DNA of 64,000 bases from NCBI GenBank assembly GCA_000827325.1, contig KN832873.1:2308245-2372244 (forward strand). Direction: 5' to 3'. Below, in pieces: positions 45,801 to 56,774 of the stretch. How positions within the stretch are numbered: position 1 is the stretch's first letter; each line of letters opens with the position of its first letter. Source of the stretch: Oidiodendron maius Zn (Eukaryota; Ascomycota; Leotiomycetes; Myxotrichaceae). The notes under the pieces are model-generated. The model was given only the letters and a program-made list of their open reading frames with translations. It was not told where the DNA came from and did not search any database. Made by a program: the position numbers and the translations under genes.

Positions 45801-46684
45801 AGCAGTTGGGTTCCATTCTTGGAAAATGAGAGGCTCTCTGCAGCGTAACACTTGACCGCCCTGCGTTCAATTCTAGCAAAGTCTGGATCCAACGACGAAA
45901 CCTCGACTCCCGAATCGTATGCCGCAGCAAGAACAGAGCCCATGGGCGATAAAGCAATTGTACGAGGACTATAATCGAGCTCCACCGCCCTAGTTCGTTT
46001 CGGATGCTCCCCAGTTAGATCGTAGAGATTCACTTGGAGATCCGTCGATAGGACGGCAAGCAGTGCTCCATCGTCCGTTATCGTTGTAGAGACCGGCCGC
46101 CGCACTATCTTGAGCTCGCGCTTAACAGTGATATCTGGTCCCGTCACATCTATGACATGTATTCTAGAAGAACTATACGCCAACACATAATGACCCCTTG
46201 GAGAGAGGCTGAAATGGAATGCCTCACCGCCAGGTGCGGAGGATGAGCTGATAGAAGTCGATACAAGATTAATTATAGTCTCCTGTGGGCGCAAGTACGC
46301 TTCAAATAAATTGCACTTGATCTCACGAGCAAAGAGTCTGCGTAATTTGGGTAGGCTGTCCTCGTCATCGGGAATTGGGGTCGTGCGGTGGGCGGCTGAA
46401 TATGATGGGCATCGCGACAGATGAAGAGCGTACAGGTGTGCCTGCTGTGAAACCATTCGCCATTTGCTATTGAGGACAATTAGGGACGCAAAGCCATTTG
46501 GGCTGGTGAGCTGGAGGATACTGAAAAGATTGAGGTTAGTGTGAGGCTCGAGTTGGGATTGGAATGAGTAGGGAAGCTACTGTTCTATAATTTCGTCCGG
46601 GAGCCTCTCAAACGCGGATTCTTCCCTCAATGGCAGCTTCTCAATTGAAGACCTTTTCGCACCCTCCTCCGCTACGTTCGTCAT
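42836..46684 (-). CDS. F-box protein with beta-propeller-like and Pro-rich regions
   Basis: Two exons (46684-46581 and 46520-42836) give 1262 residues. The first exon and the intron (donor GTAGCT, acceptor TTCAG) complete an N-terminal F-box: FERLPDEIIE, then ILQLTSPNGFASLIVLNSKW and RMVSQQAHLYAL. F-boxes bind Skp1 and recruit substrates to SCF ubiquitin ligases. Residues about 70-480 have repeated WD-like strands (YVLAYSSSRIHVIDV, LLAVLSTDLQVNLYDL, VLAAAYDSGVEVSSLD, DLVSAGFQGSIWLYGV), as in a propeller. The C-terminal 600 residues are disordered, very rich in Pro, Ser and Arg, with poly-Ala and poly-Pro runs (PPTPPTPLMRPSPQQPSPP), and end in a basic patch (KRGWRGMKKDDSSKRKEKR). I know of no characterised orthologue. 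A start at the internal Met of exon 2 would lose the F-box. Confidence 0.82.
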
Positions 46685-47675
46685 GTTGACAGATGTTATG
46701 CGCAGCCCCCGCGAAGTGCAACTCGTCAGGATGTTGCTCGAAGGATTAATGCCGTGTTAGGGACCCCCGCTGGAGCTCGTGAGCGTGTGCTCGTAGGCGC
46801 AGAGTGAAAGCAGTCGCATCGAGCTCTACTCCTTATGTCGGATCTGAAGCTGTCCCTTTAGAAGGAGGGCAGTTGGTGAAGTTCGAGGTAGGCACTGCTG
46901 GTTGTTTGAAACGTCCAACATGCAACGCGAGTCTCGCAGGGGTCGGGTGAAGTTGCCAATCCGCAGGCGATAAAAAAAGATATTTGGCCGTTTGGCCAGG
47001 GCGTCGTGCATGGGCGCTTTTGTTAGGCCGACGCCACGGTTACAGCGGCTCAGAGAAATGTTATTGCCGGTGAAATATATATTCGGACCCAGTCGAGATC
47101 GCTCTTTTCAGCTTTTGAGCGCTTACCCACAGCACGTAGCCGTAAGGTAGGTCTGTTTGAGCATGTGCAGCCCAGCAGTCGCATTTCTTTGAATGCTCAA
47201 TAAATGGCAGAGTGCTAGGGCATTGCGCAGACGGCCAGCTGCCCGTGCAGAAGCCATAATGGTTACCAAGGGTGGCTGAGCTTGTTGGCGGATATTGATA
47301 TGTTGGTTCGCGGAGGAAGACCTATTCGTCGCTTACCTCGTACCTTCAGCTCGCCGATTAGGGCTGGAAAGCAGAGGCATGCCATCTGACAAAGAGTTAT
47401 CGGCCGTTCACTACGTGTGTAGGTAAAAGGCACTGCAATAGAACTGTAACTAATGTACGATATCGTTCGTACCTTTGTCGATCAAAGGTACGGCCCTAGG
47501 TTTATTCGGTGCTATATCACGTGATAAGAAAATCACATGACATGATTTGTCAGTCCCGATTCCTCACCCGAAATCCACAGAGGGATGGAAAGGCAACATA
47601 ACTTCTCCATTCCAACCAGAGAATGCTGACGCAGCCTTTCGGATTCCGCCCTGGAAACAGCACCGTCCATGTAAC
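46685..47675. other. Divergent intergenic region
   Basis: Nearly 1 kb between the divergent F-box gene and the Cys-Pro-repeat gene. The frame at 47547-47675 is open into the latter but has no ATG. No gene, tRNA or repeat was recognised. Confidence 0.45.
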
Positions 47676-49390
47676 ATGGCATGGAAGGAGGCCGACCATG
47701 AAGAGCTCACTAGGACCCTGACCGAAAACTTCAATATCCTTGCCGATGAAGTTCAGTTGCTCAGTGATCAAAAGACTATTTTGGAGCACAAGCTTCGATT
47801 TGCTCACGAGCAGGTAAGCCCCCTACCATTCCTTTCTTAAGCAGTCAACCACTTGCAACCCCTCTTCATATGATGAGATCCTTAGCTCTAGATCTGGAGC
47901 TGCACTTGCAGCCACGACCGACAATCTACCATGTATTCTGATTTGAAACCCTTCCTCCTTTCGTCGTCTATTCACGCTTGCAGGTTATCTTGTACTGACC
48001 TGATCTGTGAAAGTACCAGTATCTAGCAGATACATATGCTCCGGCGGACGACTCGGAAATAGCGAAAACTCTAGGACAGTTACAGCTCCCGCCAGATCAT
48101 CAGATCACAGCTGCCGAGCGTGCGGGAAGTGTGCCACTGCCTTCAGGGCAGCGAACAAGGTCTAAACAACAAACTGCAATCGCTATAAGGGATGGGCGGC
48201 GTGCAGTGCAAGGGCTGGCGGATTTAGGATGCCCAGTCACCGGATCTACGAGCGGAAGAAGTATATCTGGCACCAGCAGCCACATAAGACAGTCTGCTCG
48301 GCCAACACCACTCTCAGCTGTTCTAGAGCAAGACTTTACAGTACCCGGGAAGAAGAGCTCGTTGTTATGTCCATTTGCGGTTCAAACTCAGTATCCAAAT
48401 CCAACAATGGGCCCTCAAAACTCCCAAGGTGCTAGTTCGCTCGAGTCTGATCAGCCATTAACACCTGTGGATATGAAAGATCCTACACCACATCACTCTG
48501 CTGATCCAATCTGTGCGGCTATGTATGCGGAAACGATGTGTTCTGCACCTCCTTCAGTCACAGGATCTGCTGCCAAATGCCCAATTCGATATTTGGACCA
48601 ACATTCCCCAGAAGAGGTTGCAAGGTACTTTGAGAACCACAAGCACGAAATTCCGCGCAGTCATGAGGTATGTGTGAAGCGCTATCAAAGGAATGAAGAA
48701 GACATAAGGAAGCTTGACGCAAAGTATGGAAACCTAGTCAGCATGATACAAGGTCTGGGACAAAAACATCAGTCTATGCTTTCGAAGGATGAAGTTGACG
48801 TAGAAGTGGAACGTGCCTCGAATGAAAAAGTCAAGAAGTGGGCCAAAGATGTTAGCGTAGATAGTGATAGGGATGAGGAAGAACTCTCTGCAGACCATGA
48901 GGATGATAGATATAATCGTTTTGATAGGCCGCTAAGAGAAGTCCGAGTGGGCGAGTCGCCGAGCCGCCCCTGGGGTATATCGGTCCCCATCCAGGATGAG
49001 TCTTTACCTCAGAGTCGTCTAGAGCCGCCCACAGTTCCTGTCTCGACGGAGCCCAAGTCCAAGGCTGGCGGCAAATGCCCGTTTGGACTTGGAGCCAAAG
49101 CAGAGGCTCAGCAGACAACCCAAGTGGAACCTTCATACCAGACAGCCGAACCCAAAGGCCAATGTCCGTTCCCACATGAACAAATGGCATCGGGTGTAAA
49201 CCCCATGCAGCATGATGCCGTAAAGCCTGAAGCAACTCTCGCTCAGGCGCAACCGGTCTTCATTCAGACTTCCGAAACTTCTAAGATGGGCAGTTCTGGA
49301 CCCCAGATGATGTTCACAGGGCCAGTCTTCATAGGATATCCTATGGAGCAGGCCATAGCATTGATGCGACAATGGAATTCCGCACCATGA
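47676..49390 (+). CDS. Unknown coiled-coil protein with five Cys-Pro motifs
   Basis: Two exons (47676-47813 and 48020-49390; donor GTAAGC, acceptor TACCAG, with AAAG six bases earlier as an alternative) give 502 residues. I do not recognise a named family. The N-terminus is a short coiled coil (MAWKEADHEELTRTLTENF, ending KLRFAHEQ). A second compact charged domain lies at about 230-300: KCPIRYLDQHSPEEVARYFE and VCVKRYQRNEEDIRKLDAKY. The rest is disordered. Cys-Pro occurs five times in similar settings, at Cys 117, 163, 233, 399 and 428 (GCPVTG, LCPFAV, KCPIRY, KCPFGL, QCPFPH). Such CP motifs are used as heme-regulatory motifs in several proteins and can also bind metals; both roles are guesses here. 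No membrane segment. The C-terminus ends in a hydrophobic patch (MMFTGPVFIGYPMEQAIALM). Confidence 0.75.
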
Positions 49391-49618
49391 ATGATGAGAA
49401 ATTGTACGATCTCACGAGTTGTATTGTAACGATTAAGCGATGGCGTTGGTGGACATAGGGGCTGCGAGTAATGTACAGGTATAATGCAATTGATCAAAGC
49501 TTAAAATTCTCTTCGTATGTTTCCTAATCTTGAAATCTATGTATACACGCTAGATATGTCACAAACACCGAAGACGCCTTCTATCTGTCATGACATTTTA
49601 ACCAACCTGATGTTGTTT

Positions 49619-50776
49619 CTACCGAGGTTTGCTGCCCTTTTTCGCAGCCTCTACATCCATGTCGTCTCTACTGAACATGTCCTCTTCACTTCCATCCGTG
49701 GAATCGTCTCGGAAGCCATATCCATCCTGATTCCACAAACTGATATCATCGTCGCTCATCAGCGCGGCCACGTCCGCGTCTTCGGAAAGATCTCCATACG
49801 TCCTACCTAGATCTCCTCCAAGTTCTCCTCTCGACGCCTCTAACTCTTCGATCTCAAGCTCCTTAGCTCGCTTCATCGTCTTGCGGTATATGACGAACCC
49901 CACGATGGCGCCGATGGTAACTCCGAAGATGATGCTGCAATAGTTTATAATTCTAGTTTTCATATCCATGGATCCTTCATGCTCTGCGATGTGTGCTAGT
50001 CTGTGACCAATGAAGACATGGATAAGGAGTTTAGGGCTTGCAATAAGAGTTGCCAGGGCGAATGAGAGGGGGTGAACGGTGGGAAATGTGGACATCGCAC
50101 CATTGGAAAGCGAGTACGGCAGAGGACAGAATCTAATCATGCATAGAATCTTAAGACCATCGTGCTTGAGCGTCAAAGCCAACGCCTCGAAACGCTTGTC
50201 TCCTCCAACAAGTCGATGAACGTATTTTGAGAGTATGGTACGTGATGCGAGGAATGAGGCGAGAGAGCCGACAACGGTCGCGGTAGAGACGATAAACCAT
50301 CCATTGGGAAACCCATATACGAAACCTGTTATCGTGACGGTAGAAGAATATCCTATTACTGGTGGGAAAGCACAGATGAAGGTCAGCGCCCACAATATCG
50401 CCCATCCTCCTGGCATGTCTCGCCACTTCTTAGCCACTGGAGCCACAACACTGAATATTCTCTCGCTGAAGACGAGGAAAAGTATTCCTAGGACTAAGCA
50501 TATCACACCGGCAAAGATCAGTAGCACTTGTTGGACGCGTGTGAGCTTTCGGAAAGTCGTAATCATCTGGCGTTGGACTTTCTCCACAGTCCGTAAGATC
50601 TGTTGGGAGACATTTTCGTTTCGGGAGAATGAAGACGAGCGTCGCGCCCTCGATGAGATTCGTCGAGTCCAAGCAGGTTGAGCACTGCCAATTGCATCTC
50701 GGTCTGGGGAGGGAGAGTTTCTTCGGGATACGGGTAAGGATAGGCCCTTCGCAGCAGCGTTGTAATCGGTCGACAT
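49619..50776 (-). CDS. TVP38: Golgi membrane protein Tvp38 (VTT/SNARE-associated family)
   Basis: A single exon of 385 residues. After 75 basic, Ser-rich cytosolic residues comes a helix (VLLIFAGVICLVLGILFLVF). The VTT domain follows, with the characteristic re-entrant segments FPPVIGYSSTVTITGFVYGF and LCMIRFCPLPYSLSNGAMST, and LASPKLLIHVFIGHRL-type endings (ASPKLLIHVFIGHRL). A last helix (YCSIIFGVTIGAIVGFVIY) precedes a strongly acidic tail. Yeast Tvp38 resides in Tvp23/Yip-containing late Golgi compartments. The VTT fold is shared with TMEM41B and VMP1, which are lipid scramblases, so lipid movement is a plausible activity. It converges on the Cys-Pro-repeat gene with only 228 bases between the stops. 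Confidence 0.93.
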   Translation of the reverse strand: MSTDYNAAAKGLSLPVSRRNSPSPDRDAIGSAQPAWTRRISSRARRSSSFSRNENVSQQILRTVEKVQRQMITTFRKLTRVQQVLLIFAGVICLVLGILFLVFSERIFSVVAPVAKKWRDMPGGWAILWALTFICAFPPVIGYSSTVTITGFVYGFPNGWFIVSTATVVGSLASFLASRTILSKYVHRLVGGDKRFEALALTLKHDGLKILCMIRFCPLPYSLSNGAMSTFPTVHPLSFALATLIASPKLLIHVFIGHRLAHIAEHEGSMDMKTRIINYCSIIFGVTIGAIVGFVIYRKTMKRAKELEIEELEASRGELGGDLGRTYGDLSEDADVAALMSDDDISLWNQDGYGFRDDSTDGSEEDMFSRDDMDVEAAKKGSKPR

Positions 50777-51702
50777 TGTGGTGGAGGAGAAGGCCGCGGA
50801 GGTTTAGGAAAGGGGTACCGCGATCAGCTAGGCTGATGGAGCTGCAGATGTGTTCACAGGCTGTCAGAGGTTTCCTCTGACGGCAGCTCCTTGGGGGTAC
50901 ATGTGTTAGGTAGGTGATGTAGGTGGGAGGATGTGGTGTTGGTTCGTGTGAGTTGAAGCCTAGGAGAACCCGGCTGTGCCGACTTAGCTCTCGGCGCGGA
51001 GGCAAGTAGTGAAAAGATCGAATTCTTCCCTGGAGAGGAAGGAATGCCAACAGAAGGAAAGGTTGCTTGCAAGAGAGAACAAAATCTACCAGGGCGTGTA
51101 ATGTTTTATGGAATGTGGTGTTTTCTTGCAAAGGATCTTGCGGATTCAAAGAGCGCGGCGAAGTCGATCGGTTTCAGCCCGCGCCTGGTGCAAGTCGGCT
51201 TCTATTCTGAGAGGCGCAAGGATGACGTAAACCAGCCTCGATAGGATCCAGCAGGAACCGATCACGTGCCAAAGCATAAGATCATGCTGTAGAGGCTTCG
51301 ACAAATATGAGCTCGGTCAGCCAATCAAGCTGGAGCATGCGCCATTCAGCCTTACCTTACATAATCTCTCTACTATCTCCGCCATCACCAACCACCAGAA
51401 CTTGACGCCCGCCTCGAACCAGCTGAGTTACTCACCACCGGCTTCAGTTAACCTTCGCGCTCATCTTCCGCCATGGTCATAGCATCGACAATGTAAAGAT
51501 CTCGTGTTTTCGTTGTCCCCGCGCTGACTGTGTCGGAGCCTCCTGTTCTTCGTGTACACGGCGCGTTCTTGCCTCAGCCCGTCCTGCTTGAACCCGTGCG
51601 GTAGTACGGCTTAATCTAATCTTTGTTCATATCTCGAATCTCCAGATCAGCCCGACCAAGTTATTACATTCTATTCCAACTTCTGCCGAAGTGGTCGCGA
51701 CA
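50777..51702. other. Divergent promoter of TVP38 and the CCCH-Smr gene
   Basis: Over 900 bases of shared upstream sequence. CT-rich leader sequence runs from about 51340 to 51460 on the + strand. A seven-codon uORF (ATG at 51474, stop TAA) lies in the likely leader of the CCCH-Smr gene. No gene is seen. Confidence 0.45.
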
Positions 51703-54029
51703 ATGGTGTCTGATGCTACCTACGAGATCTGCCTACCCATTTTACAAGATGCCGCCCTCGAGGATGAAGAGAAGACAGACAAGTTGGAGGAGCTGATCAA
51801 GAGGGAGACTACACTGGCTGGAAGCTCTCTCGAAAACGCCGTCCTAGACGTTTTATGGCGATACCGCGGGGGCACATCAAGCGCAACTTCACCCCCGCCC
51901 ATGCGCCATACTGTCTTACGTCGGCCATCACCAGCCCCCTGGCCGATCCCTCGAGGTGGAACTACCCCAGTATCCTCTTCTCCTCGTCTTGGAGCTAGTC
52001 CACTTGCGCCGCCTGGCTATGTTCCCCAGTCGTTCAACAGAGCAAAGTCTTCCACAGCCTCACCCTTTACGTCGCCACGGCCCTCCCCGCGACTCGCTTT
52101 TTCCAGCCCTGTGATACCTCACAGCCCTAGCCTTAACGCGTACGAATTCCCAACGGACACGAGTCCTACACAAGACATATATGGCGACTATGGGAGTGAT
52201 AATGTGGACTGGCTGGTAAATGACGATGCCGGCAGCAATACCTCTTCCTCAGCTGGTGGCCATAGCGGGCTCAATGCTGCGGCCGCAGAGTACATTCAGC
52301 CACAGCAATCAGATATGAGTCCATATGACATGCTGCGATCGATCCTTGGCCCTTCAAAGACAGATGAAGAAATCGAAGCGGCTCTTGCTATGCATGGCTA
52401 CGACTTGAGTGCTACTATCATGGCGTTCATGGATGGTCAGGCTGGTGAGGGTGCGGTGCCACAGGCACCTGTTGTTGAAGGCCAAAATTCTATTCTAATT
52501 GGAAAGTCAATGGCCACAGATGCCCCTCGACCAACTACTCCTGCAGGCCAACAACGAAATGGTGTTGTCTGTCGGTTTTTTCTCTCCACAGGCCAGTGTC
52601 TCCGTGTCGATTGCAAGTTTAGTCACGATCTTAGCAATCATATCTGCAAGTAAGTGCTGGAAGCCCCGAATGTTCCCTCAGATAGGTCACTGATTACCAA
52701 AAGGTACTGGGTGATGGGTAATTGCCTTGCAGGAGATACATGCATCTTCTCTCATGACCCTTCCCACTTTATGAATCGTCTTGCCTTGGACGAAAGTAGC
52801 ACTCCTCCACTGAATCCCCAAGCCCACTTTCAATTGCAAGACTATAATATGTTTCCCTCTTTACAACCCGGGCAAGACCAGTGGCAGACCTCTCTCGGCT
52901 CGTCAAGCCCATTTAGTAATTATCAAGGAACAAGCTTCACCCCGCCTCCTGGCTTTAAAGGAATGCAAGGCTATGTAAGTGATGGCTCAAGCCAGATGTC
53001 GCGTCCGGGCAGTCGGCACGTCCAGGACGGAAATGCTGCAGCGCCTGCATTAGATGATAACGAAGCCTTTCCATCGCTTGGCGCTGCAGCCCCAAAAGGT
53101 AGCAAAAAGCATCATGGCAAGAGGGGTGGGCATAATCATAACCACAAAGAGAATGCCACTCCCAATTCTCTTGCGGACGTGGTCAAGCTGTCACCTGCAC
53201 CCACCCCATCTTTTATGCGACAGGAGGGGAAGAAAATTGGCAGAAATGGGAGTTCAACAAGCATCCGCAACGGAGAAAATAGTGCCGCTGCACAGGCGAT
53301 CCCAAATCCTCAGCACATTCCTTGGCTTGAGACTGGTGAGCGAGCCAACAAAGCCTATCTCAAAGCCAGACAAGATGCAATTAAGCATGGTGGGTTGAGG
53401 AATAAATTCTTACAGAGGTATGCAATGATACCTAACCTACATTTTATTATGATTTGTTCTAATCAAGATGCAGCGCTGCGCAAGCATGGAATCGTAATGA
53501 TGCTCGCGCAGCAAAAGCCTTGAGCCTCCGGGGGCAAAGTGAAAATGACCTCATGCGAAAAGCGCATCGTGAGGCTGCCCGGGAGCTCTACGAAGAGCGA
53601 AATAAGATCAGCTCGTCTAGTACCGAACTTTATGTGGATCTCCACGGCCTCCATCCTGAAGAAGCAGTCGAGTACCTGGAACGTATTCTCCTGGAGAACG
53701 ACAAGGAAGTAAGACCAGTGTATGCCATTACCGGCACAGGCCATCACAGTAAGAATGGCAAGGACAAAGTCGGTAAAGCGATCAGAAACTTCTTGAATGA
53801 GTGGCGCTATGCTTACCGTGAGTTCTCTGTGCCTGGAGACAGAAACAATGTCGGTGGCATCCTGGGTATTGATGCCCGCTCGTGGGATAAGACGCTGTCG
53901 AGGGAGGGTGTTGCCGCTCCCTCAACGGAGAAGGAAGAGGTCGATATTCTCAGTCAAGGCCACGAGATCGGAGAAGGAAAGATCAAGTTGCTAGTCAGAG
54001 ATGCACCCAAGGGACCTCGAGGCAGATGA
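51703..54029 (+). CDS. CCCH zinc-finger, CUE-like and Smr-domain protein
   Basis: Three exons (51703-52649, 52704-53417, 53474-54029) give 738 residues. In order: an N-terminal helical region (YEICLPILQDAALEDEEK); a Ser/Pro-rich linker; a CUE/UBA-like three-helix segment near 205-245 (MLRSILGPSKTDEEIEAALA); two CCCH fingers near 298-340, CRFFLSTGQCLRVDCKFSH and a second with CKYWVMGNC that is split by intron 1; a basic linker; and a C-terminal Smr domain with VDLHGLHPEEA near 610 and TGTGHHS near 640. Smr domains include RNA endonucleases; yeast Cue2 (CUE plus Smr) cleaves mRNA at stalled ribosomes, so a role in no-go decay or mRNA turnover is a reasonable inference. Cue2 has no CCCH fingers. 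The frame opens at GTG four codons upstream; the ATG gives MVSDATYEI. Confidence 0.87.
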
Positions 54030-54390
54030 CAAAAAGAATAAATAAATTAGTAAAACTTAATTCCAGACCGGCGACTGCATTAGGGTGTAAGTAACACGGA
54101 GTGATAGGTGGAGTGATAGGTGGATGATTTCTACAAATTTTTGATGTGCACGCATTTAAGCGTTCATGTACCACCTTTATACCAGTTAAGTAGCTTGAGA
54201 ATCCGAAGTACCTAGATCAGCCCACTTCTAGTGACTTGCGGAGTAGCGTAGAGTGGGGGGCTTCCTGAAGTTCCCCGCCATACGCCGACGGCGGCGATCT
54301 CGGGGTACTATAATGGCGAGGTCTAGTTCGTGGACTTCATCAGTGTTTCTTTCAATCATTCGTAATTCTCCTTGCTTTGCATGGTAAAAT
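54030..54390. other. Intergenic region before the b5-FMN oxidase gene
   Basis: It holds a 3' UTR and a short promoter. Two tandem copies of a 12-base unit (GGAGTGATAGGT) lie near 54098-54121. A GC-rich patch, CGCCGACGGCGGCG, stands near 54281 and may bind a zinc-cluster factor; no gene is seen. Confidence 0.45.
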
Positions 54391-56026
54391 ATGGCAAAAG
54401 TTTTTGATGCCGCGGAAGGTAAGAGTACTCAGCGTCAATACAAGTGGTAATTGCTCACAAGAACGCTCTGCAGTTGTCAAGCACACTTCCGCAGACGACT
54501 GCTGGGTGATTCTCTACAACACCGTCTACGACGTGACGGAATTTCTCCCCTCGCACCCTGGTGGGACAAAAATCATTCTGAAGCTAGCAGGCCGCGATGC
54601 AACAGAAGAATACGACCCCATACATCCTCCGGGCACGCTGGAGGAGAACCTGAAGCCGGAAGCCAAGCTCGGGACTGTAGATCCTGCGACACTACCGAAG
54701 CCAAATGCAGGTGAGACAGAGAAGGTCAAGATAGCAGCGGAGCCTCCGGGTATGCAGAGCCTGCTAAATCTAGATGAGATTGAAGAGGTGGCGACGAAGC
54801 AGATGTCAAAAAAGGGCTGGGCGTATTATTATTCCGCAGCAGACGACCTAATATCGAAAAAACTTAACAATCTCGTATATAAGCAGATTTTGCTACGACC
54901 ACGGATTTTTGTTGATTGCACAAGATGCGATACTTCGACTACTCTGCTAGGGCACAAAGTTGGGACACCATTATACGTTTCTCCCTCAGCTATGGCGAGA
55001 TTGGCTCACCCCCATGGCGAGCATGGAATTGCTCAGGGAATCAGCCAGTTCGGGGCCCTCCAGATTGTCTCGAATAACGCATCAATGACCCAGGCACAGA
55101 TTGTCGATGGCTCTGCGCCAGGTCAGATATTTGGCTGGCAGATCTACGTGCAGAATGACCGAAAGAAGAGCGAAGTTCAGCTTGCTCGAATCAACAAGAT
55201 GTCGGATAAATACAAGTTCATCTGCTTGACACTGGACGCCCCAGTACCTGGAAAACGAGAGCTGGATGAGAAAGCCAAAGATGAACCGTCTTCAGTCTCA
55301 GCCGCTGTGACAGTTGGCGACAGTGCAAAACGACCTGGCGGAGGCGGGATAGGACAGCAGTTATTCTTTGGAACGGCCAGCGATCTGACATGGAAGACTA
55401 CCTTGCCTTGGTTGGCGAAAAACAGTCCTCTACCCATCGTGCTCAAAGGCCTTCAGACACATGAGGATGCCTACTTAGCTATGCAGTATGCTCCGCAGGT
55501 AAAAGCTATCATCTTGTCGAATCACGGGGGCCGGGCGCTCGACACTGCACCGCCTGCTGTGCACACGCTCCTGGAGATTAGAAAGTACTGCCCGGAAGTG
55601 TTTAGTAGACTTGAAGTCTGGGTGGATGGAGGTATCAAGAGAGGCACAGATGTAGTCAAGGCATTATGCTTAGGTGCTAGAGGGGTTGGCATTGGTCGAG
55701 CGGCATTGTTCGGCCTTGGTGCTGGAGGGACAGATGGTGTGCGCAGGACATTCGAGAGTAAGACCCCATCCTTTTAAATTTGCTTAATTGTGAGGGTGAG
55801 TGCTGAACGATAGTGCAGTCCTCCAGGCCGAGATAGAAGCATGCATGAGACTCCTTGGTGCGGAAAAGATAGATGATCTAGGGCCGAAGTTTGTAAGTAT
55901 TTCCTCGGTTTAATCTTTGGCCATAGCTGACCCTACCAGATCAACTCGAGGGCCGTTGAGCGAGATATCTACGACGGACATCCAGGGCTTGAGAATGTTG
56001 GAATGTGGGCGAAGGCCAACTTGTAA
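54391..56026 (+). CDS. Cytochrome b5-fused FMN-dependent 2-hydroxyacid oxidase/dehydrogenase
   Basis: Four exons (54391-54418, 54474-55757, 55819-55892, 55940-56026) give 490 residues. Residues 1-85 are a cytochrome b5 domain with both heme histidines (SHPGGTK and DPIHPPG). The FMN-binding barrel follows: [46 protein letters not shown], the active-site SNHGGRALD with catalytic His and Arg, and [11 protein letters not shown]. The fold is that of flavocytochrome b2 (L-lactate dehydrogenase), but no mitochondrial presequence precedes the b5 domain (start [15 protein letters not shown]), so it is a cytoplasmic or peroxisomal form. The C-terminus is AKANL, equal to the KANL signal of human catalase. 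Gln of the usual GGRQLD is Ala here. Substrate is probably L-lactate or another 2-hydroxyacid. AOX follows 750 bases downstream on the same strand. Confidence 0.93.
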
Positions 56027-56774
56027 ATATTTGAAATATCTCCACGCGTATATAACAACCGAACTATTCTGTGTTTGACTGCTCCCCAATCAGAGGCCAC
56101 TTCCACGAAGGAATGCCGCGCCTATGCTAGGCCTTGAATTCCTATAACAATGAGCACATAATGAGCAGAATATTTTGCATGCCCCTATGCCAGGACGACC
56201 GTCCGCAAACGGCGGGCACGTCATGCATCGTAAGCTTGCCTTTTCTTCCGCTACATCGGGCTTGCACATCCGACTTCTGGGCATAATCTCCCGCATTCAC
56301 ATGGATCTCGGAGCATACCTAGGTAGTAAGGGCCTCAATCTCAACGCAATAGGATGGCTGAGAGTTGAACTGTGGGACATGCTGTTGTTCTATGAGGGCC
56401 TCGAAAGGACGGGGGATGGACCTTGATCCGAGACATCCATAGATGTTGCTGACGCTGCAGGCATGACGCTGATGACTACGGGGAATGGGATCCGTATTCT
56501 GGAATATAAAAGCCACCGGCGTCGTTGAAAATGGAGTGTATATAAAATATCCACGAGACACGAGGTCATCTTCAACGGGAATACGTGGGGCGTATTACAA
56601 CGACAAGGCTGAGATTCGCCGTCGTCGGACAGAGCCGGGACGTCTTCTCCCGAGAGCGAACCTCCGCCGCATCACGTGGAATATCATATATATCTACATA
56701 TTTGGCTCAGCCTCGCCTTCTCGTACCCCTCTGAAAGACAACAAAACCAGAGTCAATTCCACCAGATCGCACAG
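56027..56774. other. Promoter region of AOX
   Basis: A 748-base stretch between two + strand genes with no credible coding frame. It contains a CGG-N7-CGG element, described separately. Confidence 0.5.
56626..56638 (+). promoter_or_regulatory. CGG-N7-CGG, candidate alternative oxidase induction motif
   Basis: The sequence CGG ACAGAGC CGG lies 137 bases before the AOX start codon. In Neurospora crassa the alternative oxidase induction motif is a pair of CGG triplets spaced by seven bases and is needed for aod-1 induction by respiratory block through the zinc-cluster factors AOD2 and AOD5. Spacing and orientation match exactly; function here is inferred. Confidence 0.6.

Noticed and set aside
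54098-54121. Two-copy 12-base repeat as a regulatory array
   Set aside because: Only two copies, in a 3' region; too little to support a function.
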